Source: Panorpa germanica
Taxonomy: Eukaryota > Arthropoda > Insecta > Mecoptera > Panorpidae
Reading direction: 5' to 3'
DNA length: 64,000 nucleotides
Assembly (NCBI GenBank): GCA_963678705.1
Contig: OY783218.1
Coordinates: 8,566,152-8,630,151, forward strand
The position numbers and the translations under genes were made by a program. The notes under the pieces were generated by a model, which was not told the DNA's origin, ran no database searches, and saw nothing but the letters and a program-made list of their open reading frames with translations. This document shows positions 1-11,504 of the stretch, in pieces (the first letter of the stretch is position 1; every line of letters starts with the position of its first letter).

Positions 1-469
1 ATAGCAAACGTTATTAACACTTGTGAAATAATTCAGGCATGACAGAGGCTTAAAAATGTTCCACTTCAAGCTTTTAAAGTACCTGGTGTCGAAGATGAGC
101 ACCCGGAAACCCCACTCACCCCCCTTCGAGCCTATCTACGCTGCTGGCTGTGTCAGTATGACTTACAGATGTAGTTTATTGACAGAGAGAAATTTATGGG
201 TTTTAATGCGTAAAGGATTTATTAAAAAATGAAGCGAGAGAATATAAGTGTTAATAACATTGTAATGGTTTTCAATTTTAGTTGGAAATTTAATGAGAGT
301 GCTTTAAATGTCCCATTAAATATCGTATATTAATTGGAGAGTTGAAAGAATAACAATAGGTGGCAGGAGTGTGTCAGGATTGCAATTCATTTTCTTGTTC
401 TTAATTACTTAACGAAATAATACGGGAGGAGCTTAGGAAGGAGTGCGGCACATGGAAACGAGAAAGAGG

Positions 470-800
470 AAAAAGTAATATGAAGGAAACAAAATGGAAG
501 TGAGAAAGAAAGAAAAGGGAAGAAGTGCAGAGGTTGACTTAAGGGAGAGTAATGTGGAGGTATAGCAGAAGAAAACCAAAAATGTGAGGTACAAAAGAAT
601 CTGAAGGAGTGAGTTAGCAGATTACACAAAGAAAAAGGAAGCAAGACATACACGAGAATAGCAAAAAAAAAACATAGTAATTTGGAACAAAAGGAGTGAA
701 AATCATGCGAAATGTGTAAGAAAGAAGAAGAAACACTTGCAAAATTTGAGGACGGAATGATGTTTGGAAGAATTTTTGATAAGAGGAGATGATGGAATAG
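470..800 (+). mobile_element. LINE-A remnant, C-terminal region
   Basis: Decayed 3' part of a non-LTR retrotransposon reverse transcriptase. Read on the plus strand in shifting frames it gives YEGNKMEVRKKEKGRSAEVD, then VRYKRI near 571-590, then KSCEMCKKEEETLAKFE near 701-750. These align in order with the better copy at 8960-9378, which reads KRYKRLWENNVP then ERKCRMCGAEDETLEHIKFE. The C-x2-C pair of the C-terminal zinc-knuckle is kept, while the distal His and Cys are lost. Several stops and frame changes show it is long dead. The purine-rich strand also yields long minus-strand open frames, which are antisense artefacts. Family membership is inferred by eye from the shared motif order. Confidence 0.5.
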
Positions 801-1945
801 CTTGAAAAAGAATATGGGACAAGAAGAAAAGCAAGGACATATGAAATGGTAATGATGATTTGAGAAATTGTTAACAGAACTGGTGGTGTGATATCGAAAT
901 AGCATTGAAATAGCTGTAGAGTATATGGATGACAATGCAGGAAAGAAGAAAGGAGAGATGGAATGGAAAGGAAACAAAGAGCGGGAGAAGGTATGATGAT
1001 ATAGAAAGAAACTTGAGGTAAGACTATAGGAGTCAAAGTATCAGTTATATTTTAAAAACATTTTGCAAAGTTTGGTTGAGATTATTTCAAACTGAAATTA
1101 GAGCAAGTTGATATGAAATGTAATGGAAATTGTAATGGCGAAAGACAAAAATATTTGTAAGAAATATTAACATAATAGAAGAGGTATTCAGTGATAGGAC
1201 TAATAGCGGAATAAGTTCAATGTTATCTTTAAAGAAGACTTGCATATTGGAAGTGAAAGCACAAATAAAATTACCTAACAAATTTACTTTTTCATTTAAA
1301 TAAATACATCTGATTCCAACCTGGCCTGACTTCAAACAAGCTTCTCCACGTTTCAGCTTTAAGAAATTCTAAAAGAGAGTTCATTTAAAAAACCCGAGTT
1401 TTTATCGCCATTTATTTCGCAGATCTTTATAGCCCGCTGTGGTTTTTGATATTTGATGGAGGTTTTTCTTTATATTAAGTTTCTTGAATTAAAATTGTTT
1501 TTTTTTTCTCAATGACGATTACGAGAAAAATAAAAGCTATAAAAACTCTCGAAGAATTTGCTGTTACGATAACGGTAAGAAAGAAAATCGCTAAAACATG
1601 TTTTCTTATAAGTGAAATAATATCGTAAACACTGTGGAAAATAAACTGTATTCAAAATTCGATAGACGTAGTTAACCTTGTATAACCTTCATGTTGAGAA
1701 AACTACGTAGCATATTTGTTCAAACTCGCATAATTTAGAGTCTTATCGTACTTAAAAACTTTTGTAAATGATAAAATGAACCTTATGTGTACTTATCAAA
1801 ATATAATTTATCGTCTATGCTAGAAGCTCTTAAATCTTGATACTAGATACAATTTATTTTTCATTTTTTAATCTAACCAAGGCAGTAGGGGAGATATACT
1901 TAAGGATTGAGTAATCAATACTTTTGTAGTGGCATGCTTTAATAA
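801..1945. other. No recognisable feature
   Basis: AT-rich and purine-biased DNA with stops in all frames. The first part could be the untranslated tail of the adjacent LINE remnant, but I see no supporting match. Confidence 0.4.
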
Positions 1946-1947
1946 AT

Positions 1948-2556
1948 GGGCTTGTGTCCTATGTCTTAATTTCTATAAAAGTGTACTATATATTGATAAA
2001 GTGGGTTACTAGAACCTCAAATGTTCAATTATTATTTAATAACTCCTTATATGTTAAGAGATATTAACAATTAAAAAAGTCATTTTGTCTCTTTAATTAT
2101 TAAAGGGATTCAACGTTGTACAAACTCCAAATGCATGTGACATCAAAACCGGTACCAACCTTAAAGCTCATAAATCTCTATATGTATGTAATTGATATAA
2201 AATATCAAATATTATTTACTGCTATTTCAAGGAACAATAAAATTCCAATATTATGTGTGCCTTAGCAGAGTTAAATAAAATAAAAAGTTATTATTCTTTG
2301 ATTTGACTACCAACAGCTACAGAACATTACCACAGCACTGACCTACTCAACAAATAATTGACGTTAAAATGCATTTCACGTCATACAAATATGGCCGACC
2401 ATTTCTAACGCTAAAACTACAATTTAAACTTTTAATTGCTATATCTCCGTCAACATTTAGGTATTTAATAAAATAGACACGCCAATACACATTTATTAAC
2501 ATCAATTTTAATCAACAATTGAAAAATCGACCACTAAAAAATGGGGACACAAGCCC
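1948..2556 (-). mobile_element. MITE family 1, copy 1 (GGGCTTGTGTCC ends)
   Basis: A 0.6-kb non-autonomous element with short terminal inverted repeats: left end GGGCTTGTGTCCTA, right end GGGGACACAAGCCC. The interior matches the copies at 29947, 41739 and 45398 throughout. Shared internal landmarks are TTGATAAAGTGGGTTACTAG, CAACGTTGTACA and ATGGCCGACCATTTCTA. This copy is reversed relative to 29947 and 41739. It has no coding capacity. The superfamily is not clear because no convincing target duplication is visible around any copy. Confidence 0.85.
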
Positions 2557-3235
2557 GTTGCGATTTATTTTGAAACTATAAGCAATTAGAGTATATCTAT
2601 TTTTAATATTTTCTACGGGTACGTTTCAAAAATGAGATAAATTTGATTCAAACATTTCTAAATAGATCAATAGATTGTAGATTGAAATTCCTAAATAATT
2701 ATGCTGTAAGCATCCCCTAGACTGCGTACCCTAAAAATCTAGTTAATTCCTGATCCAGATAATTTAAATGTTCAATTAATATTCCACCAAATTACAAAAG
2801 GATTATCTGGCTAGTGCCTAGCGCCTACCAACAGGCAATCCACATAACACAGAATCCCTTATTATGTTACGTGTAATCTGTAATCTAAACCTGTAGTTAT
2901 TATTAGTAGATATATAACTACCCCTAACACTAACTTCATCCCTATTCAGTCCGTTGTTCCCAGTCTATCCCTCATCGTTATCCTGGAACGTAGTAGGTAG
3001 TTATCCGGGAATATGTACACGTAGTATATTAGCATGCAAATGTCCATTAAGCTAGCAAGATCTGGTGTAGGTAAGTGAAGTACGCTCTACCTGTCCCTCT
3101 TCCTGGTAACTAGAAACTAGAGTATCCCGGTTGATCTCTCCTCCGACACTTCAAAAATTAATAATACATCACTTAAAGAGATGAAAAAGTTCTCTAGTTT
3201 TTATTAGTAAAATTAAAATAAGTATGTTTTTTTTT
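2557..3235. other. No recognisable feature
   Basis: Mixed-composition DNA without long open frames, inverted ends or matches elsewhere in the window. Confidence 0.4.
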
Positions 3236-3480
3236 ATTTATGATTTCTCGGGCTTCTTAGGCACGTAGCCTTTTATCGACCCTAATAATGTTCTGCTTTT
3301 TCTTATACTTTATATCCTGACAATAAGAATGATCTATTCATGGCCACTGCTGTTATAAATTTCGGTTTCGCAATCAAAAGGAAGGTGTTAACAGGAAGCG
3401 TCTGCGAAGCCTGCAGTATCGCCCTTTGAACTTCATTTCTTATTATTGTTGTATTTTAAATAAGTACGTTGTCGCGTTGC
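3236..3480 (-). mobile_element. LINE-B 3' end, copy 1
   Basis: The minus strand matches the 3' end of the LINE at 16438-16790 nearly base for base over about 240 bp, including the terminal block containing GGCTACGTGCCTA. It covers only the last residues of the reverse transcriptase and the short 3' untranslated region. It ends at 3236 next to an A-rich stretch on the minus strand, the expected place for a LINE tail. The zinc-knuckle region seen in copy 2 is missing, so the copy is heavily 5'-truncated. Confidence 0.65.
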
Positions 3481-3547
3481 AATACGATTAGTAAATCTAC
3501 TAATTTGTTTTCCTATTAAAGTTTTTAAAAATTAGTGTAAGTACACG

Positions 3548-3723
3548 CAGGCCCGGATTTGAGGGAGGCGGGGCTTCTGCTCCGGGGTCTCCACTATAGA
3601 GAGAAAAGTAATATTTTTTTGAAAGAGTTGATGAAAAGAAATTATTCCTTTTATTCAGAAAATAATTAGGGGCCTTTAGTCCTTCGTTGCACCAGGGCCT
3701 CCACACCTCTACATCCGGCCCTG
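3548..3723. mobile_element. hAT-type MITE, copy 1
   Basis: A 176-bp element with ends CAGGCCCGGATTTGAGG and, on the other strand, CAGGGCCGGATGTAGAGG. It is flanked by a perfect 8-bp direct repeat AGTACACG at 3540-3547 and 3724-3731. Terminal CAG plus an 8-bp target duplication is the hallmark of the hAT superfamily. It is a close relative of the element at 9536-9734. The open frame across its minus strand is incidental. It must have depended on transposase supplied elsewhere. Confidence 0.88.
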
Positions 3724-3810
3724 AGTACACGCAAAATGATTTACCTCTCATTCACTCTCATTAATGAAATATCATTGAGTCTGAAATAGTGAACCGGCAT
3801 CAAATTTTAT

Positions 3811-4255
3811 ACAAGGGTAGTTTGATAAATCAGTGACTTTTTTGTAAGAAAAAGAATGCGCTTTATTTCTCAATATTTTTTTGTCAAAAAAGAGATTTGT
3901 TTATCAACATTTTTCCAATTTTTTTATTCCTTCCAAATAATAGGCTTTCTCAAGGCCCTCAAAATAGGCGTTTGTTTTAATGATTTCAGCGACGACCTCT
4001 TTGTTATATCCAAATATTTTTCCGACCAATTATTTGTGTAGGTTTCTAAATTGGTTATAGTCGCGTGGGGCTAAATCTAGAGAATTTGTTAAATGGGATA
4101 GGAGTTCGTACCCCAATTTATAGATTTTTGCACATTGACATGCAATCGCAATCGCGCCAATCCATAGCGCGGATAGCTGCTTTCAATAGCATGAAGAAAA
4201 CGTTTGGGCCGACAAAGCACGCATGTTTGGACCCTGAGTTACTGAATTACCTTGT
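3811..4255 (-). mobile_element. mariner transposase remnant, C-terminal half
   Basis: The minus strand encodes a recognisable mariner transposase C-terminus. KIYKLGYELLSHLTNSLDL (from about 4127 down) is followed by APRDYNQFRN, where the Asp of PRDY is the third catalytic Asp of the DD34D triad. After one in-frame stop come LVGKIFGYNKEVVAEI and AYFEGLEKAYYLEGIKKLEK. The last residues of the protein are scrambled. The lower end near 3813 (ACAAGGGTAGTTTGATAA region) sits where the terminal repeat should be. I see no N-terminal DNA-binding domain and no second terminal repeat, so this is a truncated, inactive copy. Plus-strand frames at 3856-4277 are antisense. Confidence 0.78.
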
Positions 4256-5558
4256 TTCCATAAAAAAAAACAGTTAGTTGCTATTGTCAGATCACATACT
4301 ATATAACACATCAGTCAATAAGTTCGTATAGATGGCACCACTATCGACAAATTAATCTGATTTTTAGATAGTACCAATCTTCAAACAATATGTATAAAAA
4401 TTTCGCTACATTCCAACCATCACTTTACGAGTAACAGTAGTTTTATAACACTTGTAAATGTATTTTTCATATATGTAAAGAGAATCTTTATCTCTCTGTT
4501 CAATCTATAAAAACACTGACGATAGCGCTATCGCCACACATTCGGAAACCTTCTTAAATACATTCTTTACCTTTTATTAATTCATTTCTATCTATATACC
4601 ACCCTACCACGAGTACCTCATTCAGTCCAATTCAATTAAAACACGGCCCTTCATTCATTAATACAAGTCAAAAGATGGATTTGTTTTTCCTTTCACTTTG
4701 ACGTTATTTTGTACCTTTTGTACGCAGCGAAAGACCAGAGACGAGTGGTGTTGAATGGCTTATGAGGTGAACACACGAACAACAATTTACTAAATTTCAC
4801 CGCTAATACTCACAACAATTTACTATTATTTACTAACCCCCCTGTTATTTATATATAAACAATACAACAATACAATATTACAGCCCTGTTGTAATAAGGG
4901 TTGTTGGAGCAGGTTGTTAGAGCTAATGCTACGACTAGAGCTAGGGCTAGGAGCCCTGAGGGTAGAGGGTTGAGGGTTGATCCGTACCCGTTGTTTTGAC
5001 CATGGTATCATACATGTGGGTGTGATAATTATAGTCTTGTAGGTGTTATAACTTTTATATGTATATAATAAACTATAACAATGACCGCTTGTCACAAAAG
5101 GGCTCACAAGGGACTGCGGGCGAGTGGGACGGGATATTTATCATGTAATAGTGTTTTACTAGGTATATAAAGTGATGTCACTGAAGTTATGGTTCCACAA
5201 AAGTTACCGTACGCTGAAAACTTATAATCGGAGTGTGTAGATACACGTGGTGCTCTCTGGCACATCACTAAATGGACGTAAAACATACGCAGGAGCTCAA
5301 GCAATCCATACGAGTAGTAACTTAGTATTAGATACCGCATCAAACAGTAAGCAAGTGTTCATTAGTTAACTTTGTTCAACACTATTACACAGATATTACT
5401 ATTTAAAATTTGAATTACACTTTTTGAAGTCACGAGATAATTATTAAAGCCTATACAATAATAAGTAATCATTTGTTTTCTCCTTATTTTGTAGGAGACA
5501 ACTGCTAGTTGTTTTGATTCTTTTATGATTGAAGAGCAAAACATGTTTATTTTTATTG
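4256..5558. other. No recognisable feature
   Basis: AT-rich DNA. A purine-rich stretch near 4900-4975 has irregular GGGTTG- and AGGGCTAG-like short repeats. Short minus-strand frames between 4826 and 5343 show no familiar motif. Confidence 0.4.
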
Positions 5559-5561
5559 TTA

Positions 5562-5927
5562 GGCCGTCCCCACACGGGTCGACTGATTGCAAACACGAAT
5601 TTTCCAACGAAAACGAAAAACGAGCCATGTCGAGCCATGTTTCGTGACTCTATAGAATTTTTAACAATAGCATAATAGGAAATTTTATTGTGTCGTATTG
5701 TGATGTATTTATTAAATACTTTTAAAAGTATTTGTGCACATCTCTGCTCATGATGTTCACCATCAATAGCAAGCAACGTAATTGCGCTGCGACCTAGAAA
5801 CACAGTCGCTCAAAAACAATTTCAAATCAGTTTTTTTTCATTCGAGCTTGTGCGTTCTCTCACTCACAACACAGTTCCATTCTCTCAGGCTCGCGTTTGA
5901 AATAAGTCGACCCATGTGCGGACGGCC
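5562..5927. mobile_element. PIF/Harbinger-like MITE, copy 1
   Basis: A 366-bp non-autonomous element with terminal inverted repeats of roughly 23 bp: left GGCCGTCCCCACACGGGTCG, right (other strand) GGCCGTCCGCACATGGGTCG. It is flanked on both sides by TTA (5559-5561 and 5928-5930). The 3-bp TTA-like duplication together with GG-starting ends fits PIF/Harbinger. The interior matches the element at 33460-33947, including the block TCTATAGAATTTTTAACAAT. Short minus-strand frames inside it are not genes. Confidence 0.75.
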
Positions 5928-6024
5928 TTATAGTGTCATATAATATTGCAACTTATTAAAAAACAATATAGAGGATATTTGAGGTTCTGATTGGGAACTT
6001 TATCAATATGTATTTTATTTATAT

Positions 6025-6330
6025 TTAACGTTTTTGCAGTGAGGCATTACATTCTTTTATATTAACTCATTCAATTACATACTAGTTAGTCTATTATAAA
6101 GTTATTATTAACAAAAATATTTCTCGTGTGTCTAACTGGTCTATATCTCGTCTTATTTGGTCTCGCTCATATTTCTGCCTCCTGTTAACAATTTTTAGAT
6201 TTGCTTTTCGCAATCTACCTTTTCTTTTACCTTCCCATTAACCTCAACCTTCCTCTCATGTATCCTCCTTCTCTATTCTCTTTCTCTTTACTTCTACCAT
6301 CCATCCTGTTCACTCCCTCTCCTCCTACTG
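6025..6330 (-). mobile_element. LINE-A 3' end remnant
   Basis: The minus strand at 6025-6075 reads AGAATGTAATGCC...GCAAAAACGTTAAA, the same tail signature as the LINE-A copies at 11770-11815 and 43470-43530 (GAATGTAGTGCC...CAAAAACATT). The purine-rich minus strand at 6170-6330 looks like decayed LINE-A coding sequence (GGYMRGRLRL), but the frame is broken. A short block near 5975-6005 also resembles part of MITE family 1, perhaps by chance. Confidence 0.4.
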
Positions 6331-6764
6331 TAATCCACAATATATAGTTTTAAACAAATCAAGACATGGACGAACATTGAAACTGATCATTTCCACACAA
6401 TAAAATGTTTAACCAGAGTATACAATAAGATCAACTTTATTGATAGAGTACAATATATAATTAGGAATATACTATATTTTTCAAAATGCTATTATGGTAT
6501 ATTTGTTTTATTTATTTTTCTGATTACAAAACATGCTGGTATGGTACTGGTATGATATATTAGCAGCCGGTATTTTGTTGTTGTTTTGTTTTTCTCACAA
6601 TTTCAATTAAAAATTTACAAAACCAAATAAAAAATGTACAATAAGTTTAGTTACAGTTACACTGTTAATATATGTTATAAAATATGTGAAAATATTAGTA
6701 AAGCAATAGTATGTGGTCAAAAACGTTCAGGCAATAAAACTTAAATACTAAACTATGAGGTAGA

Positions 6765-6965
6765 TTGCATTATAATGATTACAGCAAATTGAATGTCTTG
6801 CTTTTAGAGTCTGGTGTTCCTTCTTATTGCTTATGCGATTCTTTTAAAACATTTTATGTCCGTCCCAAATTTGAAACTTGCTCTTTTACCATTAGATATG
6901 TAAAATCAAAAACTCTGTTAATTCAGTTTGTAAATCAGTTGTTATTACTTAAAGATATCTTTCCA
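6765..6965 (+). mobile_element. LINE reverse-transcriptase fragment
   Basis: An open frame from 6765 contains DSFKTFYVRPKFETCSF followed by TIRYVKSKTLLIQFVN. This resembles the region after the catalytic palm in Jockey/CR1-type LINEs, usually of the form (F/Y)KTYVRP(I/K)LEYCS then a W-P-like stretch, then a run ending in L(I)E-VQ. The conserved Tyr-Val-Arg-Pro core and the following spacing support the call. The usual Trp is replaced and the frame runs out at 7040. There is no further domain up- or downstream, so it is an isolated fragment. It was recognised by pattern only and could be coincidence. Confidence 0.4.
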
Positions 6966-7581
6966 TTTAACAGTGTAGTTCAGTGTAGTAACGGTCATCT
7001 AATCCTATTAAAGTCTCCAGGGACCTGTACCAGGAGCTGAAGCTGTAGTTGGAGCTTGAGCTGGACCGTGATGACAGTAATGTCCTTAACATAATCCATA
7101 AGTATTGTTTTCTGCGAGGTCCGGAATCCGGCACCGTGTAACAATGTCATTGTTGTTTCAACACGTGATATTGTAAGAACAACAATTGAACGTTGGATTA
7201 CAATTGTTAGGAACAGAACAGAAGAACAACGACAATACACCACACTATGTAGTACAGCTTCTCGTGTGAATTGGTTGGTGGGTTTGTAATTATTAACAGT
7301 GACGCAGTGAGAAACAAAACAACAAGACACGAACAAAAACTGTTTTTCTGAACAAAAACATCAAAGAGACAGTTCTTAAAACATTTTTGTCTTTAAAAAC
7401 TGTTTTAGTAAACAAAACACATTCCCATCGGTAAGATCAAAGGAAAACACGTTTGTTGTTGTTTTTTAGTCTGCTTGGTTTGAACACGCAGTTTTGTTTT
7501 TTGTGAACATTTACACTTGTAAGTTGGTGTTTATCATTTGGCTAGCAATTAGTTCCAAGAGCAGTTATAAATAAGTGTAGA

Positions 7582-7690
7582 ATGCAGTGGACAAAAGATA
7601 AGACAAGCAATTTAATAGAAATGTATCGCCAACACAATCATTTGTTGAATACTAAATTTACTTTATGGGACACTTTCAATGTGAACAGTT
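7582..7690 (+). pseudogene. MADF-like domain fragment
   Basis: The frame starting at the Met codon 7582 reads MQWTKDKTSNLIEMYRQHNH then LLNTKFTLWDTF. This resembles the first half of a MADF (Myb/SANT-like) domain: a Trp after the start, the LIE-Y helix and a following (L/W)(W)N-K-Y segment. After about 36 residues the similarity stops and the frame runs into A/T-rich repeats ending at 7770. MADF domains occur in insect transcription factors and in the second protein of PIF/Harbinger transposons. A short AACAGTT-rich stretch on both sides suggests an element context, but I could not define its ends. It could be either a transposon relic or a host pseudogene. Confidence 0.4.
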
Positions 7691-7774
7691 TTCGAAAAAC
7701 AGAACTGTTTAAAAAAAAAATCATGTTTTTTTTTTTGTTTGTTGACAACAAAACTCTCTCTTTGGTGTAAAACC

Positions 7775-8955
7775 GGCATTAGAATATTCAAATTTACGAA
7801 AGAATTTGTTGAAAAATACTACAAGAAGTATTAGAAAATACGTGGTGTGGCTTTTTCTTAACGAGACTGATGCTAGTATTGAAGAACTACGCATGTGACA
7901 AGGGCATACGATTGACAACTGTGTAGCGTGAACCATTCTCTTTCGACTGTCAGCTTTCGTTTGTATAAGATCTATTTTTTGTTTTGCCTCAAAAATTGAT
8001 AACTTCTTCGTGTAGTATGACATTAAGCTAAAATATTTTACGTAAAACGTAGGTTTTTATATTAGTTCAACGTAATTTTAAAATTAAATGTTTTAATTAG
8101 CTTTGTAATTAAGATCGTCATCGTGCTACAATATGAGGCTATAAAACGCCTTTGACGTCTAAGAAGCCTCTTTTCATAGTCAATAAAATATCATTGCCCT
8201 TGGATATAATGTCTAATAAAGAATTCGGTACTGCTTTCTGTAATAAAACGACAAAATTAAATACAATTGTAATTAAATATTATTGCTACTATTTTATCTT
8301 GCAGCGATCTTATTAAGAGCACAGGGTGTCCCAGACGTTGACTACTTATAACAAAATCTTTTTATAGGACAGTTTCATTTTTACGATTCCGCTTGGGATT
8401 ATTGAACACATATCATAAAATAAACATTTGAAATAAATGAAAGAAATATAAGAGAAGCGTACGCATATCTATCAGAAAATGGGTGAGGGAAATGGCCAAA
8501 GGGTGTTGAAATGAGGGGGAAAAGAGATGAGAGGGAAAGATGTTTCACGTAGTGACAAATAAATAGGAATCTATGTGACAAGATGGCCATGAAGTACTGA
8601 TGCGAGTGGAATAAAAAAGTTATAGAATATTATAGGTTGTTTCATGTTCAGTATGAATGTTCTGTGCAAAATCTAAGAATAAGTGAAGGTACTTTGATAT
8701 ATTTCTTTTAAATTTAACAAATTTATTCCTAATTTTGTTTAAATTTTAATTCTACGTATTATAATTAATTATTTATTAATTGTGTGTGCCTTTCGGCTTT
8801 ACAATCTACCGTATTCTATTTCTTAATACATTTCATTCCTATCTTAACAATTCAACCTTAAAACTAAACTTTATTATTATTTACTTAAAACTATTTATTA
8901 AAACTAAAAAAAAAAATTATTCTATACTTTTAGTACTTGTAAAAAAAGTGCTTTC
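7775..8955. other. No recognisable feature
   Basis: AT-rich DNA. Position 8321 carries ACAGGGTGTCCCAGACG, a motif found at the ends of many insect non-autonomous elements, but no partner end could be placed. The minus-strand frames here are unremarkable. Confidence 0.35.
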
Positions 8956-8959
8956 TGCT

Positions 8960-9378
8960 TCTTCTTCTCTTGACCCTCTCTATTATTCTCCACCTGCTTA
9001 TTTATTCTCCTGTTCTTCCTTTCCTTCTTACTATTTTCGCCATCCACCTCTTTCCTTCACTGCCTCCCTTTAGTAGCTGGCCAATATTCCTTTCGCTCGC
9101 TACTTTTTCCTTACACTCAAACTTAATGTGCTCCAGTGTTTCGTCCTCCGCTCCGCACATTCTACACTTTCTTTCCTCACTCTTTTCCCAGTATCTGTTT
9201 GCTTTTTCCTCATTTCCCAATCTAAACCTTGCTGTTCTTCTTATGTGTTTTATGTCTTTTTCTATAAGGTACTGAGGCACATTATTTTCCCATAACCTCT
9301 TATATCTTTTATTGTAGATACTTTTTTCTATTTTTCCCATTCTCTCCTGCTGTTGTATCTCCTTATCTACGTATCTCT
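8960..9378 (-). mobile_element. LINE-A, best-preserved C-terminal region
   Basis: A 112-codon minus-strand frame (9340-9002) plus 12 upstream codons reading DKEIQQQE gives the C-terminal domain of a LINE reverse transcriptase. It starts RMGKIEKSIYNKRYKRLW, continues ARFRLGNEEKANRYW and carries the zinc-knuckle CRMCGAEDETLEHIKFEC (C-x2-C...H-x4-C). It ends MAKIVRRKGRTGE. In site-unspecific insect LINEs this knuckle lies at the very end of the RT protein and contributes to nucleic-acid binding. No palm or endonuclease domain remains, so the copy is 5'-truncated. It is the reference for the other LINE-A pieces in the window. The clade is not assigned. The plus-strand frames at 8780-9275 are antisense. 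Confidence 0.75.
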
Positions 9379-9409
9379 ACGTATTATAATAAAATATTTT
9401 ACTTGAATA

Positions 9410-9835
9410 TAATTTCCTGTTAAGAGAAGTATAGAAAGCAGTATTTTTTTAATATAAAATATGTTAAAAGTGAAAAACTAGACACAGATAGTGCGAAAGA
9501 GAGCACTGCACATTAATTATTTCTTTACATAGGAGCAGGCCCGGATTTGAGGGAAGGCAGGCGGGACTACTGCCCCAGGGCCTTCATAAAAGATGGGCTG
9601 GGCATAATAGAGATAAAAGCAATAAATTTTTGAAAGACTTGACGGAAAATAATTGTTCTTCTTATTCGGAAAATAATTAGGGGCCTTCGCTCCTTCGTTG
9701 CCCCAGGATCTCCACACATCTAAATTCGGCCCTGAATAGGAGGATCTTTCTGTAGGTTGTACTTAAAGGATTAAAATTGTTTCGTTTCTAAAAAATTCGG
9801 TAATATCTTCTGCGAAACCGAATTTCATTAACAAA
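9410..9835 (+). repeat. Unnamed repeat R, copy 1 (with MITE inside)
   Basis: Matches the reverse complement of 11868-12095 on both sides of the inserted hAT MITE. Shared blocks are TTCCTGTTAAGA, AAAATATGTT(A/G)AAAGTGAAA, GACACAGATAGTGC and AGGAGGATCTTTCTGTAGG. No protein signal is seen. The two copies lie 2 kb apart in opposite orientation. Confidence 0.7.
9536..9734. mobile_element. hAT-type MITE, copy 2
   Basis: A 199-bp relative of the element at 3548, with ends CAGGCCCGGATTTGAGGG and (other strand) CAGGGCCGAATTTAGA. The flanking 8-mers are CATAGGAG (9528-9535) and AATAGGAG (9735-9742), a 7-of-8 match to a hAT target duplication. The paralogous repeat at 11868-12095 lacks the insert and shows a single ATAGGAG at the site, which confirms the duplication. 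Confidence 0.85.
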
Positions 9836-9887
9836 ATAAAAAATATTTTTAATTTTCAAAATGTATACCTTATTTAATCAACTTTAA

Positions 9888-10365
9888 TTAAGGGCAAACC
9901 GATAAAAAAGCATATTTTCGATAATGTTTTTTGACGACACAGTTAAAATACAATTAATTCTATAATTACTACATGATAAGATAACATTTAAAGAATACTT
10001 TGTGAAACTTTCATAAATAAATGTAAAGAAATGAGGCATTGACATTGAATCTCCGCAGACGTCACAAAAAAAAGTTTCATTGCGTTACCACTCATAACTC
10101 ATCACTGGATTATCTGAATTCAAAAAAGCAAAATGATTTTATTGGGTGACAATTTTCTGCAGCACTTAGAAGTCAAAATACCGATTTGTCATGAAAGAAA
10201 TCTGAAACTTTGGTATTTTAAAATACGTTAAAATAAAAAAATAAATAAAAATTTGACAGCGTTACTTCGGAATTTATATAAAGAAAGAGTGTGCAAAATT
10301 TCAAAAGGATTGGTGCAGTACATTTTGAGCTACAGAAGGCACCGTCTCTAAAAAAGCTTAAAAGC
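9888..10365 (+). repeat. Family N repeat, copy A
   Basis: Starts TTAAGGGCAAACCGAT at 9888, then matches copies B (28770-29476, reversed) and C (38439-38945): AGCATATTTTCGATAATG near 9910, GACGTCACAAAAAAAAGT near 10060, and AAGAGTGTGCAAAATTTCAA near 10285. The minus strand keeps an open frame CDVCGDSMSMPHFFTFIYES that has counterparts in both other copies. The right boundary is set where similarity with copy C fades. Confidence 0.7.
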
Positions 10366-11500
10366 TCCTTACCAGGACAAGATATATTAATACAACAGTA
10401 TAAAATTAGTTCTTCGCTGAGTTAATTACTGCATTAAGATGCACTAAGATGAATTTATGCGCAGTACGAAGATCTAATCAATGTAATTAATTTCACGGAA
10501 CAAACTGATTTGATTTTCTTAATGTAAATATTATTTGTAAATGAACATGTTGTTGCGCTCAAATAAATATTAAAACAACAAGTTTCTCTCTCAACAAATA
10601 TGGCAAAATGTTTCAAGTCACAACTGACTATGAAACGGTGACGGATTATGAAAGCAGCTAGTACATAAAACGAAGCTACAGTCAGATCCACCGAAGAGCA
10701 TAAGGGGAAGGTATGAACATCTTACCAATAACGTATTTCGACAGAACGAAAATGGACCATATACGACGAGTAGATGCAACCTCTTCACAAATATAAACTT
10801 ATACCTCATCTAATTTATTTTCCGTTGAAAGAAGAAAAATCTGATCAACACATTCTACACAATTTTCGATATTACAAAAATAATATATATGTCTCTTTTT
10901 CACTTATAAGAAATGCAATATTTGTATCTCATATTTAGAGACATGTTATAGAATGTGTATTTTTTATTATTTTTATAATATATATTATTACATAATATAT
11001 TAAAGGGATTTATTTTTTATATTTGCCGGGAGTTTTCAGTGTTACCGGAAATGGCTTATCTCGTTAAATTATAATATTTTAATTACATTTCCCGATCGTT
11101 AAATTAAACCACATAATTTTTATTAGCTAGATAAACATAATAGCTATAGCTCTATACTGGTACATTTTCAAATGAGTTTATTTTAGATATTTTTTATTAT
11201 TTCCAACACAAAGCGATTATATTTCGCAACGTGTTACTTTTAGCGAATGTAGAAATATTATAAAACCTGCGTAACGACTTCTTTCAATGGTAATTTTAAT
11301 TTTAATATCGTCCTATTTATGATAAGCGTTCATAGACCAGCACGGAAAGCAGTGAACGCATTTTATTTAATAAGTAAAACGTAGGAGAGAAGGGAAGTCG
11401 TATGCAAGCGGCATCGTTATGTTTACTCGTCTAAATGTGTTCTGCCAGCTGCTAGGCACGTTTCAGTGTGTGTTCGTTCAAAAAGCAGCCATTGTACTAG
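10366..11500. other. No recognisable feature
   Basis: AT-rich DNA with two short minus-strand frames (10455-10809) that show no family resemblance. No inverted ends or window-internal matches were found. Confidence 0.4.
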
Positions 11501-11504
11501 TGCT

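Noticed and set aside
405-1036. Long minus-strand frames rich in Phe, Ser and Leu
   Set aside because: They are antisense to a purine-rich LINE-A remnant; composition alone keeps them open.
3856-4277. Two plus-strand frames
   Set aside because: Antisense to the mariner transposase remnant.
8780-9275. Plus-strand frames
   Set aside because: Antisense to the LINE-A C-terminal domain, which has the recognisable knuckle on the minus strand.
3500-9717. Similar minus-strand peptides at 3500-3751 and 9517-9717 taken as a small protein family
   Set aside because: The similarity comes from two copies of the hAT-type MITE; the frames start and end outside the element at unrelated points.
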